This document shows positions 37,949 to 49,134 of a DNA stretch of 64,000 nt, piece after piece. The stretch spans positions 5,022,001-5,086,000 of the forward strand of contig NZ_CP053452.2 of NCBI RefSeq assembly GCF_013128195.2, read 5' to 3'. The position numbers were made by a program, and so were the translations under genes. The notes below the pieces were generated by a model, which searched no databases, was not told the DNA's origin, and was given only the letters and a program-made list of their open reading frames with translations. The stretch comes from Frigoriglobus tundricola (lineage in GTDB: Bacteria > Planctomycetota > Planctomycetia > Gemmatales > Gemmataceae). Numbering within the stretch: the stretch's first letter is position 1; each line of letters begins with the position of its first letter.

Positions 37949-38635
37949 CTAGCGCCGAACGACGGCCTCGTCGGACTCGATCACGCCGTCGCGGATGCGG
38001 ACCAGGCGGGTGCCGTAGGACGCGCCGGTCGGGTCGTGGGTGACCATGATGACGGCCCGCTTGCCGGCCTCGGGGAGCTTCGAGAGCAGCGTCAGAATCT
38101 CGCGGCTGGTGGCCGTGTCGAGGTTCCCGGTCGGCTCGTCGCACAGGACGGCCTCGGGGTCGGCGACGAGCGCCCGCGCCACCGCGATCCGCTGCATCTC
38201 GCCGCCGGACATCTCGTCCGGAAAGTGTTCCGCCCGGTGCGCCATGTTCACCCGGTCCAGGCACTCCGCGGCGCGGGCCAGCGCCGCCCGCCGCCCGGTG
38301 CCGCCGAGCAGCAGCGGCAGCGCGACGTTCTCCGCGCCGGTGAGCGTGGGGAGCAGGTTGAACGCCTGGAACACGAACCCGATGCGGTCGCGGCGGAGGA
38401 GCGACCGCTGCCGGTCGGACATGGTCTGGAGGTCCTGCCCGTGGAACACGGCCCGGCCGCCGGAGGGCGTGTCGAGCGCGCCCATCAGGTGCATGAGCGT
38501 GGACTTGCCCGACCCGGACGGCCCCATGATGGTGACGAACTCGCCGGTCCGGACGCGGAGCGTCACCCCGCGGACGGCGTTCACGGTCCGCCGGCCCTGC
38601 GTGTAGGTCTTCACGGCGTCGAGGAGTTCGATCAT
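37949..38635 (-). CDS. ABC transporter ATPase (LolD/MacB type)
   Basis: 228 residues, standard length. Walker A is GPSGSGKSTLMHLMG, the Q-loop is FVFQAFNLLPTLTGAENVALP, the signature is MSGGEMQRIAVARAL, Walker B is AVLCDEPTGNLD and the switch is VTHDP. These fit the MacB/LolD subfamily that drives FtsX-type permeases to extrude lipoproteins, peptides or lipids without transport through a pore. It is the first gene of an operon with the downstream permease. Confidence 0.92.
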   Translation of the reverse strand: MIELLDAVKTYTQGRRTVNAVRGVTLRVRTGEFVTIMGPSGSGKSTLMHLMGALDTPSGGRAVFHGQDLQTMSDRQRSLLRRDRIGFVFQAFNLLPTLTGAENVALPLLLGGTGRRAALARAAECLDRVNMAHRAEHFPDEMSGGEMQRIAVARALVADPEAVLCDEPTGNLDTATSREILTLLSKLPEAGKRAVIMVTHDPTGASYGTRLVRIRDGVIESDEAVVRR

Positions 38636-38716
38636 CCTGCTTCCTGCTTTCAGCCCTGGAGGGGCGACCGATCAAAGACGATGGAACCCGCGGTCGATTC
38701 CGCCGGGTAGCGAAGA

Positions 38717-38759
38717 CCCCCTCACCCGCCGCGTCCAAAGCGACACGGCGGGTGGGGGG
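38717..38759. terminator. GC-rich stem-loop between convergently read blocks
   Basis: CCCC-TCACCCGCCG (38717-38731) pairs with CGGCGGGTGGGGGG (38746-38759), with GAAG/CTTC extending the stem. It is placed after the small membrane-protein gene on the minus strand, ahead of the ATPase gene. Confidence 0.55.
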
Positions 38760-38781
38760 GCTTCTGCCTTCGCACCGTGCA

Positions 38782-39120
38782 TCAGCTCTCGATGTTTGAC
38801 TCTACAATTCTCGCGGTCACTGCTACCCAAACTGCCAGACCGCACCACCCACTAAACAGAATCGTGTCGGCCACCCAATGCCGCCACGCCGGCTTGCTTC
38901 GCAGAGCCCACGCCACGATTCCGCCGCAGAGTAGGAACAATGCGGAGCAGCACACCGCGACCATTGCGACGGTAACCAACAAACTCACCTGATGTTTACC
39001 CCGCCCGTGGTACTCGTAACCCCACCGGAGGTGAGCCTCAACTCCAGCAAGCCACACTGCCCTTGCAAGGAGCAGTTTGCGGACTACCGAAATTGCTAAC
39101 GCCCACCCGGAGTTGGTCAT
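38782..39120 (-). CDS. small hypothetical membrane protein
   Basis: 112 residues with two or three hydrophobic segments (VSLLVTVAMVAVCCSALFLL and FSGWCGLAVWVAVTARIV). No family recognised. Lower GC than its neighbours. It starts 15 bases after the ettA stop on the same strand, so it may be co-transcribed. Confidence 0.5.
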   Translation of the reverse strand: MTNSGWALAISVVRKLLLARAVWLAGVEAHLRWGYEYHGRGKHQVSLLVTVAMVAVCCSALFLLCGGIVAWALRSKPAWRHWVADTILFSGWCGLAVWVAVTARIVESNIES

Positions 39121-39135
39121 TCCGATACCCGCCGC

Positions 39136-40806
<1,671 letters not shown>

Positions 40807-40956
40807 GAACTCCTCGTGGCTGTGACCGGTAAAGCAATCTTATCGGGAACGGCGCGCGGAGGAACACGAGATTGGCCTGTTGCGCGGATCGAATTTGACG
40901 CCCGCAGGCCCCGCGGGGTACCATCAGGGGGTTCGCCGTCTGGGGAGGGCATCGCC

Positions 40957-41532
40957 GTGCGCCGTTTTCTAGCTGTTCTGCTGATCCCGGTGGTGGTCGC
41001 GGCCGTGGCACCGGCGGCCCCGGTTCCCAAGCACCTGATGAAGCAGCCGGTGTACTACTTCCCGACGACCGTCGGTGCGAAGCGGGTGTACGAGGGCAAT
41101 GGCCGGGAGCAGGTTCTGGTGGTTTCCAAAGTGGAGGACAACAAAGGGGCCAAGGTGGTAACCGTCGAGGAGGAGGGGGCAAACGGAAGGGTCGCAAACG
41201 AGGTGATGGAAATGTCCGAATCCGGACTCGCCCGGTTGGGCTTGGGCGGAACGTCCTTCGACGCCCCGCTGGCCATGTTGCAGGCCCCGTTCCGCGTCGG
41301 CACCACCTGGAAGCTCAAAGCCGCCGGGGTTGAAGGGACGAACACGATCACGGCGGTGGAGACGATCAAGGTGCCCGCCGGGGCGTTCGAGGCCATCCGA
41401 GTGGACTCCGATTATACCCTTGCCGGCCAGAAAAGGAGCTGCAGCTTCTGGTACGCGCCGGGCATCGGCCTTGTCAAGACAATGTGGGACGGCAAGGAGA
41501 ACGTCCTCAAGTCGTTCGTACCGGGCAAGTAG
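40957..41532 (+). CDS. secreted hypothetical protein
   Basis: 191 residues. GTG 40957 follows GGGGAGG and opens a signal peptide (FLAVLLIPVVVAAVAPAAP). The mature part is beta-rich: YYFPTTVGAKRVYE, EQVLVVSKVEDN, FRVGTTWKLKAAG, IKVPAGAFEAIRVD and SFWYAPGIGLVKT. The layout (GAFEA-I-VD, then a WYAPGIGLVK motif) recurs in many planctomycete secreted proteins of unknown role. The open frame extends far upstream only as antisense to ettA. Confidence 0.75.
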   Translation: MRRFLAVLLIPVVVAAVAPAAPVPKHLMKQPVYYFPTTVGAKRVYEGNGREQVLVVSKVEDNKGAKVVTVEEEGANGRVANEVMEMSESGLARLGLGGTSFDAPLAMLQAPFRVGTTWKLKAAGVEGTNTITAVETIKVPAGAFEAIRVDSDYTLAGQKRSCSFWYAPGIGLVKTMWDGKENVLKSFVPGK

Positions 41533-41599
41533 ATCGTCGCCCGCCGCATCCACCGGATGCGGTAGATGGTGCCCTTCGTGCGCTCGCCGCCGGTTCGCC

Positions 41600-42580
41600 T
41601 CACTCCGGCGGCCTACCGATTAATTCCGCCAGTTCTTTCGGGTCGAAGGTGCGCACGGAGCCGTCGAGCATGGCGAACTGGGCCGGTTTCCCGTTCGGTC
41701 CGCCGAAGCCCTGCGGGTGGCCCGTCGCGCCGAGCCGCGGGTCGCGGGCGTTGAGCGGGGCGCCCCAGGCCCGGAAGTGCGAGGACACTTCGCCCGCCAG
41801 GATGGTGTTCGCAAGGCCGGCGGGGAAGCTGTTCGGCGCTTTCGGGTCGCCGAGCACGACGGCGGCGTTGCCCGCGTAATGGCTTCCGCCCATGTCGCTA
41901 ACCATAAGAACAGGGAAGACGCGGTTCTGATATTGGGGAACGATCTTGCGGAGGGGTTCGTAGTTGTTCGGGTGCGTCCACGGCTTCGCGAGGTCGATCT
42001 GCGAGTAGATTTCGCTCTGTTCGATGTGGGGAAGAAGGGCCGTCTGCCACGAGTGCATGGGCCGGCCGGCGGCGTCGAAACTCGAACGCGGGAACTCCCT
42101 TAAACCGTCGCCGTGGGCCATCAGTGATCCCAGACCTATCTGCTTCAAGTTGTTGCTCGAGTGCATCCGCGCGGTCACATCCCTACCGCCTCGGAACAAT
42201 GGTTCTGGAGACCGCACGAGCCAGCTCGTCTGGTGGATCATCCCCACGACCGCGATGCCCGCGACGAACATCAGCACGACCAGCCCGACGCACCGGAGCG
42301 TCCGCTTCCACGGCCAGTTCGATTCGACACCCGCGAACCAGCGCAGGAAGACGTGCGCACCGACGGTCACGCCCGCGAGGCAACCAACTGCGGTACCGAC
42401 CGCCCAGGGGTCCGGGTTCAGCTCCGGGAGCACCCGCCCGAGGTACGGCACCCACCCGAACGCGAGCGTAACGGGGAGTTGCAGAACGAAGACCAATTGG
42501 GCGAATACCGTCGTGAGACAGCACAGGCCAATGATGAGTATCGCTCCGGTAGCCGCGATCGTGCGGACGATGCTCCTCAT
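41600..42580 (-). CDS. DUF1559-like protein on a polytopic membrane anchor
   Basis: 326 residues from ATG 42580. Residues 1-120 hold three to four hydrophobic segments instead of the usual prepilin leader. Residues ~140-326 resemble DUF1559: SSNNLKQIGLGSLMAHGDGL, HSWQTALLPHIEQSEIY, NTILAGEVSSHF and FAMLDGSVRTF. DUF1559 proteins are the abundant pseudopilin-like proteins of planctomycetes. The start overlaps the upstream stop (TGATG), so the two are coupled. Confidence 0.8.
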   Translation of the reverse strand: MRSIVRTIAATGAILIIGLCCLTTVFAQLVFVLQLPVTLAFGWVPYLGRVLPELNPDPWAVGTAVGCLAGVTVGAHVFLRWFAGVESNWPWKRTLRCVGLVVLMFVAGIAVVGMIHQTSWLVRSPEPLFRGGRDVTARMHSSNNLKQIGLGSLMAHGDGLREFPRSSFDAAGRPMHSWQTALLPHIEQSEIYSQIDLAKPWTHPNNYEPLRKIVPQYQNRVFPVLMVSDMGGSHYAGNAAVVLGDPKAPNSFPAGLANTILAGEVSSHFRAWGAPLNARDPRLGATGHPQGFGGPNGKPAQFAMLDGSVRTFDPKELAELIGRPPE

Positions 42581-43278
42581 CACTTCGCCTCCGGTGTGAG
42601 GATCGGGGCGAGTTCCGTGGAGGTCATGCGCCGGATGTCGCCATTGGTGAACAGCACCAGTCGCCCCTCGCCGAACAGTTCCGGCTCGCACGCGAGGACG
42701 CGGCCGGGGTCATTCGTTGTACGGTTCGGCAGGTAGACGTAGCGCATACCCGAGGCGTGCGGCGTGCGCCACAGGTCGGGGGCGATCGTGGAATCGCCCG
42801 CCGACGGAAACCGGCCGTCGTGCGCCGCCGCGTGAACCGCGAGCGCACCGAACAGCACCGTCAGCTTCAGGCGGCGGCCGTCTTCCGTCGGGCCGGCGGG
42901 CGCGACAGGGTTCGTGGCCGGCTTCGTCTCGTTGGCGAGTGCATACGTCAGCCCGTCCTTCTTCCACGCGCCGGGCGTCATCAGTTCGCGCGCGCCCGAA
43001 ATCATCGTCAGCACCAGCAGGAAGAGCAATCCCCACAGCCCGACGAGGCCGAGCGCCTTCAGGTAGCTGAGGTGCGGCAGACGCGGAAAGTCCGTGCGGA
43101 ACCCGTTCCAGATCCAACGAACCGCAAGTGCGGAGATCAAAAACAGCACGAGGAAGAACGAAATGCTCTGGAGGCGCAGCGATGCAGCGTCCGAAAGCGT
43201 GACACTCGGCATGCCCGCACGGACGGGTGCGGTGTTGGCGAGGAGAGCGCTCGCGGCGAGCGTGCGGGAGTAACGCAT
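42580..43278 (-). CDS. membrane protein coupled to the DUF1559-like gene
   Basis: 232 residues from ATG 43278. A signal-like N-terminus is followed by two hydrophobic segments (ISFFLVLFLISALAVRWIW and ALGLVGLWGLLFLLVLTMI). A soluble domain then ends with YVYLPNRTTNDPGRVLACEP and GRLVLFTNGDIRRM. This tail resembles the short C-terminal domain often paired with pseudopilin-like proteins. Function unknown. One-base overlap with the next gene. Confidence 0.65.
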   Translation of the reverse strand: MRYSRTLAASALLANTAPVRAGMPSVTLSDAASLRLQSISFFLVLFLISALAVRWIWNGFRTDFPRLPHLSYLKALGLVGLWGLLFLLVLTMISGARELMTPGAWKKDGLTYALANETKPATNPVAPAGPTEDGRRLKLTVLFGALAVHAAAHDGRFPSAGDSTIAPDLWRTPHASGMRYVYLPNRTTNDPGRVLACEPELFGEGRLVLFTNGDIRRMTSTELAPILTPEAK

Positions 43279-43549
43279 CGGCGAAGCCCGGCGAGTGAGG
43301 TGGATCGCAACAGTGTAACGCCGAAGGGCGAACGGGATTCCAGAAACCCGTGGCCGCAATCACACTTTGATTCGAGAGGAGGGTGAGCGTTACGCGAGCG
43401 CGGAAGGCAGGTCGTGAGGGGCCAACCGAGTTCCCTGCCGGCTGGGCACCAAATGTCCCTCGAACAACCGGCCCCGCACCTCACTTCCCCCCGCCGCCGG
43501 GCCGGGGTATAATCTCCGCGTCTCCCGCCCACCCGGAGAACCCGGAATC

Positions 43550-43882
43550 ATGGCCACGGCCTCACCGACACCCGCAGTCGTTCCCGAACAGGAGACCGAG
43601 ACCCGCACGCGCCGCCAGCCGCCCTACGCGGTCGTCCTCCACAACGACGACACGAACTCAATGGATTTCGTCGTCATGGTGCTGCGCAAGGTGTTCGGCT
43701 ACACGGTCGAGAAGTGCGTCAAGCTGATGCTCGAGGCACACGAGAAGGGCAAGGCCGCGGTGTGGATCGGGGCACTCGAAGTCGCCGAACTGAAGGCCGA
43801 CCAGATCCGCTCGTGCGGGGCCGACCCGAACGTCAAGAAGAGCGCGCACCCGCTCGGCGTCACCGTCGAGCCGGCCGCTTAG
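43550..43882 (+). CDS. clpS: ATP-dependent Clp protease adaptor ClpS
   Basis: 110 residues. The N-degron-binding core is clear: YAVVLHNDDTNSMDFVVMVLRKVF, then AVWIGALEVAELKADQIRSCGAD. The HNDD-T motif and the following Met line the pocket for the N-terminal residue. ClpS delivers N-end-rule substrates to ClpAP or ClpCP. A disordered Thr/Glu-rich leader of ~20 residues precedes the fold. Stand-alone gene. Confidence 0.93.
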   Translation: MATASPTPAVVPEQETETRTRRQPPYAVVLHNDDTNSMDFVVMVLRKVFGYTVEKCVKLMLEAHEKGKAAVWIGALEVAELKADQIRSCGADPNVKKSAHPLGVTVEPAA

Positions 43883-43946
43883 CGAAGTCGCAAATCGAAG
43901 ACCGAACCAATCGGGTTTTACGGCTCCGCACCCGTTGCGTGCCGAG

Positions 43947-44870
43947 TCAACGCGCTGTCTGTAATCCCGCGATGACGATTTCGAGGAACTCACGGGCGCG
44001 TCTTGCCAGCGCGTCGACGCCTTCGGGCTTGTCCGGACGGGGGACGAGCGGGGCCGCGATGTTCTCGCAGGCCAGCGGCACGGTCAGCCCGGTGAACGCG
44101 ACCGGGTGCAGCAACTTGTAGTGGTCGATTTCGCCGAAGCCGGGGCCGCAGTCCTCGCTCCTGGGCCAGTTGCGGTGGTCCTTGATGCAGAAGCTCCGCA
44201 CTTCGGCCGCACAGAGCTTGATGTCCGGCAGCGGGTCTTTGTTCAGGTAATCGAGGACGTTCCCGGCGTCGTAGTTGACCTTTACGTTCGGGTGATCGAC
44301 CGCCTTGGTGATCGCGGCACAGGCCTCGCCGGTACCGGTCTCACCGCCGTGCTGTTTCACGACGAGTAGCACGTTGTTGTCCCCGGCGACCGGTCCGAGC
44401 TGCTTGAAGCGTTCGATCCACAGCTTGTGATTACCCCCCTTGGTGTGCCCGAACGTGAGTACCTGCTGCACGCCCGCGGCGCCAGCCTGCTTGATGCGCT
44501 GCGTGAGGACGTCCAGCCCGTCCTTCGCCTCGGGGTAAATGCCGCTGAACATCATGACCGGTTCGAGGCCCAAGCCGCGGCACTTCTTGGCCAGTTCCTT
44601 CGCCGTCTCGGGGGGCGCGTCGCGTGCGAGGACCGGAACGTCCTTGCCGCCCTCCTTGTGCGTGGTGCCCCACGCGACGAACGAGTACCCCGCGCCCTTG
44701 ATGCCGTCGAGCGCGCGATCGAGCGGGAACCGCGAGTACGGTAGCGTCATGCACGCGATCTGGAACCGGGTGGGTGCCGGGGCGTCGGCCGCGCGAACGA
44801 AGCCCGGCCGCACGGTCGGGGGTGCCAGCGCGGCGGCGGAGGCGGCACCGAGGAACGTGCGGCGGTTCAT
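43947..44870 (-). CDS. Tat-exported sugar phosphate isomerase/epimerase-like TIM-barrel protein
   Basis: 307 residues from ATG 44870. The N-terminus is a Tat signal (NRRTFLGAASAAALAPPTV). The AP-endonuclease-2 / xylose-isomerase-like TIM barrel follows: GYSFVAWGTT, GLEPVMMFSGIYPEA, VLLVVKQHGGETGTGEACA, VKVNYDAGNVLDYL and FGEIDHYKLL. Glu, Asp and His at the barrel ends would bind a divalent metal. The family acts on sugars or polyols; the substrate is unknown. Confidence 0.82.
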   Translation of the reverse strand: MNRRTFLGAASAAALAPPTVRPGFVRAADAPAPTRFQIACMTLPYSRFPLDRALDGIKGAGYSFVAWGTTHKEGGKDVPVLARDAPPETAKELAKKCRGLGLEPVMMFSGIYPEAKDGLDVLTQRIKQAGAAGVQQVLTFGHTKGGNHKLWIERFKQLGPVAGDNNVLLVVKQHGGETGTGEACAAITKAVDHPNVKVNYDAGNVLDYLNKDPLPDIKLCAAEVRSFCIKDHRNWPRSEDCGPGFGEIDHYKLLHPVAFTGLTVPLACENIAAPLVPRPDKPEGVDALARRAREFLEIVIAGLQTAR

Positions 44871-44937
44871 GTCGGCCTCGCGAAGTGTGAGTGTGGAAGC
44901 CATCCGATTCTAACGAACCGAACACACAGCCCCTCAC

Positions 44938-45169
44938 TCATTCGTCCGGTGGGAACAGATCGAACCACTCTTCCGCCTCGCGAATCCGGACGCGCCGCGG
45001 GTGGTTCAGATTCAAGGCGGCTATGGTGGCCCGCCCGGTTGGTGTAAGACCAACGAGCCGTCACTCTTCGTCCCAGGCAAAGTGTTCCGTCCAGCGGTCC
45101 GCACGCGGGTTACCAGTTCCCGGCACGGGCGATCACCTGCCGGGTCGTCTCGGCCCACGAGGCGCTCAC
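44938..45169 (-). pseudogene. HNH endonuclease remnant with its catalytic core deleted
   Basis: The frame starts SASWAETTRQVIARAGN, the usual N-terminus, then stops. The conserved tail resumes at once: DRWTEHFAWDEE, an in-frame TGA at 45061-45063, then RLVGLTPTGRATIAAL and RIREAEEWFDLFPPDE. The central Cys/His/Asn-rich HNH core expected between them is absent. So an internal deletion plus a nonsense codon inactivated the gene. Its start overlaps the upstream 74-residue gene by 4 bases (GTGA). Confidence 0.65.
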
Positions 45170-45390
45170 GTCGGCGTCCGCCCCAACAGGCGAAGCGCCT
45201 GCGCGCGGACGAGTGCCATCGTCTCACTCAGTTCAGCGAGCGCCTCTAACTCCTCACGCTCGCTCTGCGTCAGTTGCCCGTTCGTGTTCCGATTCATGAG
45301 CGATTGAAGGATCGCATCCGTCTTCGCCGGAAATCGCATCGCGGCGACCGATTCGACCAGCGTTCGGGGGGGTTCAATAACAGCAGACAT
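45166..45390 (-). CDS. small helical protein upstream of an HNH endonuclease relic
   Basis: 74 residues, ATG 45390 with GAGGTG upstream. It contains QSLMNRNTNGQLTQSEREELEALAEL, a helical motif that I recall often precedes HNH endonuclease genes in planctomycetes and cyanobacteria. It overlaps the HNH remnant, so it once formed a two-gene module. The remaining half may be a non-functional leftover. Confidence 0.6.
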   Translation of the reverse strand: MSAVIEPPRTLVESVAAMRFPAKTDAILQSLMNRNTNGQLTQSEREELEALAELSETMALVRAQALRLLGRTPT

Positions 45391-45532
45391 GCGGCACCTC
45401 CAGCAGTCAGGATAACGCGACACCGTTCCGAGCACCAGACCCGCGACCCAACACCCGCGCACGTGCCCCTGGTTCATGTTGCGGCAGTGGGTCAGGATGT
45501 CGGCGGTGTCGGACATCACGCGCAACGGAATT

Positions 45533-45586
45533 CCAACCACCTCGGCGAGCGGGGGGCGGGAGCCCCCCGCTCGCCGAGGTGGTTGG
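45533..45586. repeat. 25-bp perfect hairpin
   Basis: Arms 45533-45557 (CCAACCACCTCGGCGAGCGG...) and 45562-45586 are exact complements around GGGA. It lies between the glgC stop and the 74-residue gene. Nearby, GCGGCAGTGGGTCAGG (about 45480) and GCGGCAGTGGGGCAGC (about 45645) are near-identical direct repeats. Likely REP-type or terminator function. Confidence 0.55.
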
Positions 45587-45662
45587 TGAAACGCATCGGT
45601 TCGCTCTTTGCCCAGCACACGCGGACGTGAACCGGCTTCATGTCGCGGCAGTGGGGCAGCTA

Positions 45663-46955
45663 TCACACCACCGTGCCATCGGGGATAATGGCCCCACGCG
45701 GGACGCAGATGATGCCGTCGCGGATGTGGTACGCGCCGTTCGGGCCGTCCCCCTCCTGCCGGTTGTCGCGGTTAATGAGCTTCACCCCGCGGCCGATCCG
45801 GCAGTCCTTGTCCAGGATGGCCCGTTCCACCAGTGCGCCGTCGCCGATGTTCAGGTCCGGGCGCCCGGCCTTGCGGTTGGCGGCGCGGTCCGCGTCGGTC
45901 TCGAACCGGTCCGACCCGATGATCACCGTGTCGCGGACGGTGCAGCCGTTGCCGATGCGGCTGCGGACGCCGATCAGGCTCCGCTCGATGCGGCTGTCCG
46001 CGCCGATCACGCACCCGTCGGACACCACGCTGTGTTCCAGCACCGCCGCGTTCACGCGGCTGGCCGGCAGGTTCCGCATCCGGGTGTAGATCACGCCGTC
46101 CGGCGCGAAGAAGTCGAACGGCGGGGCCGGGCCGGCCAGCGCCAGGCTCGACTCGTGGTAGCTGCGGATCGTGCCGAGGTCCTCCCAGTACCCGTCGAAC
46201 AGGTGGGCGCACACCGTTTTCGTTTTGTAGTTCCGCGGGAACACCTCCTTGCCGAAGTCGGTCGCCAGCGGCTTGGCCGTGAGCACCTCGTACAGCACCT
46301 GCGTCTTGAACAGGTAGATGCCCATGTTGGCCAGGTAGTGCCGGCCGTTGCACGGGATGCCGCGGCGCTCGATCCAGTCGGCGGAGGTGTAGTACGGCTT
46401 CCGCTCCTCTTCGGTCTTCGGCTTCTCCACGAACCCGGTCACGCGGCTGTGGGCGTCCATGCTCAGGAGCCCGAACCCGGCCGTGTCCCGCTCGCCCACG
46501 GGGATGGCCGCGATGGTCACGTCGGCCCGGTGGCCCCGGTGCGTCTCGATCAGGTGGCGGAAGTCCATGCGGTACAACTGGTCGCCGGACAGGATGAGGA
46601 CGTCGTCGGGGTCCTCGCGCTGGATGTACGACAGGTTCTGCCGCACCGCGTCGGCCGTGCCCTGGTACCAGTCGGCGCTCTCGTTGGTCTGTTGTGCGGC
46701 CAGTACCTCGACGAACCCCTTGCTGAACATGTCGAACTTGTAAGTGTTGGCGATGTGCCGGTGCAGGCTGGCGCTGAGGAACTGGGTCAGCACGTAGATG
46801 CTGTGCAGCTCGCTGTTAATGCAGTTAGAAATGGGGATGTCGATGAGGCGGTACTTCCCGGCGACGGGGACCGCCGGTTTGGACCGCGCTTTCGTGAGCG
46901 GGAACAGCCGGGAGCCGCGGCCGCCCCCCAGGATGAGTGCCAGAACGGAACGCAT
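45663..46955 (-). CDS. glgC: glucose-1-phosphate adenylyltransferase
   Basis: 430 residues. It makes ADP-glucose, the glycogen precursor. The nucleotidyltransferase signature LILGGGRGSRLFPLTKARSKPAVP is at residues 6-29, followed by KYRLIDIPISNCINS, the ADP-glucose region WYQGTADAVRQNL, LSGDQLYRMD and FVEKPK. The C-terminal left-handed beta-helix supplies the allosteric part (VIGADSRIERSLIGVRSRIG). GAGG precedes ATG 46955. No glgA or glgB is adjacent. Confidence 0.95.
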   Translation of the reverse strand: MRSVLALILGGGRGSRLFPLTKARSKPAVPVAGKYRLIDIPISNCINSELHSIYVLTQFLSASLHRHIANTYKFDMFSKGFVEVLAAQQTNESADWYQGTADAVRQNLSYIQREDPDDVLILSGDQLYRMDFRHLIETHRGHRADVTIAAIPVGERDTAGFGLLSMDAHSRVTGFVEKPKTEEERKPYYTSADWIERRGIPCNGRHYLANMGIYLFKTQVLYEVLTAKPLATDFGKEVFPRNYKTKTVCAHLFDGYWEDLGTIRSYHESSLALAGPAPPFDFFAPDGVIYTRMRNLPASRVNAAVLEHSVVSDGCVIGADSRIERSLIGVRSRIGNGCTVRDTVIIGSDRFETDADRAANRKAGRPDLNIGDGALVERAILDKDCRIGRGVKLINRDNRQEGDGPNGAYHIRDGIICVPRGAIIPDGTVV

Positions 46956-47211
46956 GACGTCGGGCCTCGGTCGAAGTATCGTGTGCGGGGGCCGGAAGAC
47001 GGGAGAGCCGGCCGGTTGTAGTGGATGCTACCAGCGTGCCAGCGCGTGCGGAAGCGGCTCTTCCCCGATCCGGGACCGGTTTTCGGCACGCGGGGGTCCG
47101 TCTGAAGCGTTCGGGAAAGCGGGCGTTTGAAGGCGCGTGACGGGCGCGGCCCGAAAAAGTGAAAAATTCCGGTGCGGGGCGTTTTTTGAGCCGTCGCTTC
47201 TGATCGGGCGC

Positions 47212-49134
47212 CTACGCCTTGCGCGGGAGCACGTGGAACTGGAACTCGATCTGACCGATCCGGACGCCGCTCAGGCCGACGGACACCAGTCCGGGGGAAG
47301 CGCCCTCCGGGCTCTCCCAGGGCACGTGCAGGTCGAACCCCAGGCGCTGCGGTTGGCCCCGCCACTGGCACCGGAGGAGCGTTTTTGCGACCCCGGCGTT
47401 CGCGACGGACAAGTGAACGGCGATTTCGGACGTGCGCCGCACCTCGCGGGTCAGGTAGCCCGTGCCGATCAGTTCGGCGTCGTGCTGGAACGCGCGGGAC
47501 AGGGTCCGCACGCTGCCGGCGGCGCCGGGGGGGTGCAGGAACACCGTCAGGCGCGTCGTTTGGCCCGGGGTGACGGCCGGCGGCCCGAACACGCTCGCCT
47601 GGATCGTGTCGGAGGCGGTCTGCCAGAACAGCAGGTTGCGCTTCATCTTCTTCCACACGACCGAGCGGGGCGGCGGGGCGCTGGTGATGGCCCCACCGGG
47701 CTCCTCGGTCCCGTCCGTCGTGTGCCAGTGGACCGGGGCCGGAGCGGTCAACCGCGGGTCGCCGGGGAGGCCGGTCGCGTCCGGTCCGACCGCGTCGCGC
47801 CGGCGCGGTGGGTCGCCCGTGGGGTCGGGGGTCCGGGCGGCCGGTGCCGGGCGCGGCGCGGGCCGGGCGCGGGGCGTCTCGGCGCCGACCGGGTCCGGCC
47901 GCGCGCGTGGGCGTCGGGCAGGGTGTCGGGCGCCTCGGGCAGGTCGAAGGTGACGGACGCGTCCGAATCGTCCCGCTCGGGCGGTCGCCCCGTTGCGGAC
48001 CCGGCCCACGAGACGGCCCCGCCGCGGTGGCGGACCGCGCGCAGTTTGGACAGCAGGAGCGATTCGACGGCCGGCGGCTCCGCGGGCGCGGTGGCGACCG
48101 CCGTCGCCAGTTCGCCCAGCGCACGGCCGCCTCGGTCAGTGTGGCGAACCGGGCGCCCGGGTCCGGAGCCATCATCCGTTCGAACACGGCGGCCAGTTCG
48201 GCGGAGACGTCCGGGCTGACGATCGCGGCCGACGGCGGCGGCCCGGTCCGCTTCGCGCGGAGCCGGTCGGCCAGCGTCGGGTGCGGGTACGGTGGCAGAC
48301 CGGTGACCGCGAAGTACCCCACCGCGCCCAGGGCGTACTGGTCGGCGGCCGGTGTCGGCGCGGTCGGTTCGGCGGCCAGCTCCGGTGCGGCGTACGCCAG
48401 CACGTCCGCCGATGCGGCCGCCGCCGATATCGAGTCGAACAGCGCCTCGTCGTCCGCGACGGTTTGAGCCAGGAGGGTGCCGGCCCCGAGTTCGAGCAGC
48501 CGGGGCAACCCGTCCGGGGCGACCGCAACGGCGCGGGGGTGAGCGCGCCGTGAACGACCCCGCTGCCGTGGCACGCGGCCAGGGCGTTCGCCAGGTGGCC
48601 GAGCAGCGCGGCGGCCTCCCCCGCGGGCAGCGGTCCGGACGCCCGGACCCGGTCGGACAGGCGCTCGCTCGCGGCCGCGGCCCACACGAGGTAATGCAGC
48701 CCGTTGGCCGAATCCACGTCCACCAGCGGGGCCACCGTCGGGTGGGTGAGGGCGGCGGACAGCGTGCGGGCCAGTTGCTTCGCCTGGCGCGCGCCCCACA
48801 GACTCCGCAGCGGCAGGACGCAGACGCTGAACGGACCGGGTTTCGATGCGTGTGTCGCAGTAAACATCGGGCCGAACGTGCCGCGCTCGGGGCCGCCGGT
48901 CAGCCGGTAGGGGCCGAGAACGAGACTCCGCACCTCTCCGGCCTGTGCCCGCTCGGCCTGGAAAGGGGTCAGGGCGCCGCGGCGGACCAGAAAATCCGCC
49001 AGGTCCGCCGCCCGGCCGCCGGTGAATTCCGTCAACAGGCCGGCGAGCCGGTTCACGTCTACGATGCGGAACCGGGCCAACTCATCAGCGAGGGCCGCGG
49101 CGTCCGCGATGTTCGCGCCGGGTGGAAGAGGCAT
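47212..49134 (-). pseudogene. protein-kinase-like (pseudokinase) gene with three frame breaks
   Basis: From ATG 49134 a kinase-like fold begins (FLVRRGALTPFQAERA, VLGPYRLTGGPERGTF, HPTVAPLVDVDSANGLHYLV, VVHGALTP). The frame breaks near 48535 in a C run. The next frame continues AVAVAPDGLPRLLELGAG, AYAAPELAAE and ADQYALGAVGYFAVTG. A second break near 48127 leads to ESLLLSKLRAVRH. A third near 47905 leads to a C-terminal domain ending FQFHVLPRKA. The catalytic loop reads HGALTP instead of HRDLKP, and the DFG position reads LELG, so even the parent was probably inactive. Confidence 0.7.
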
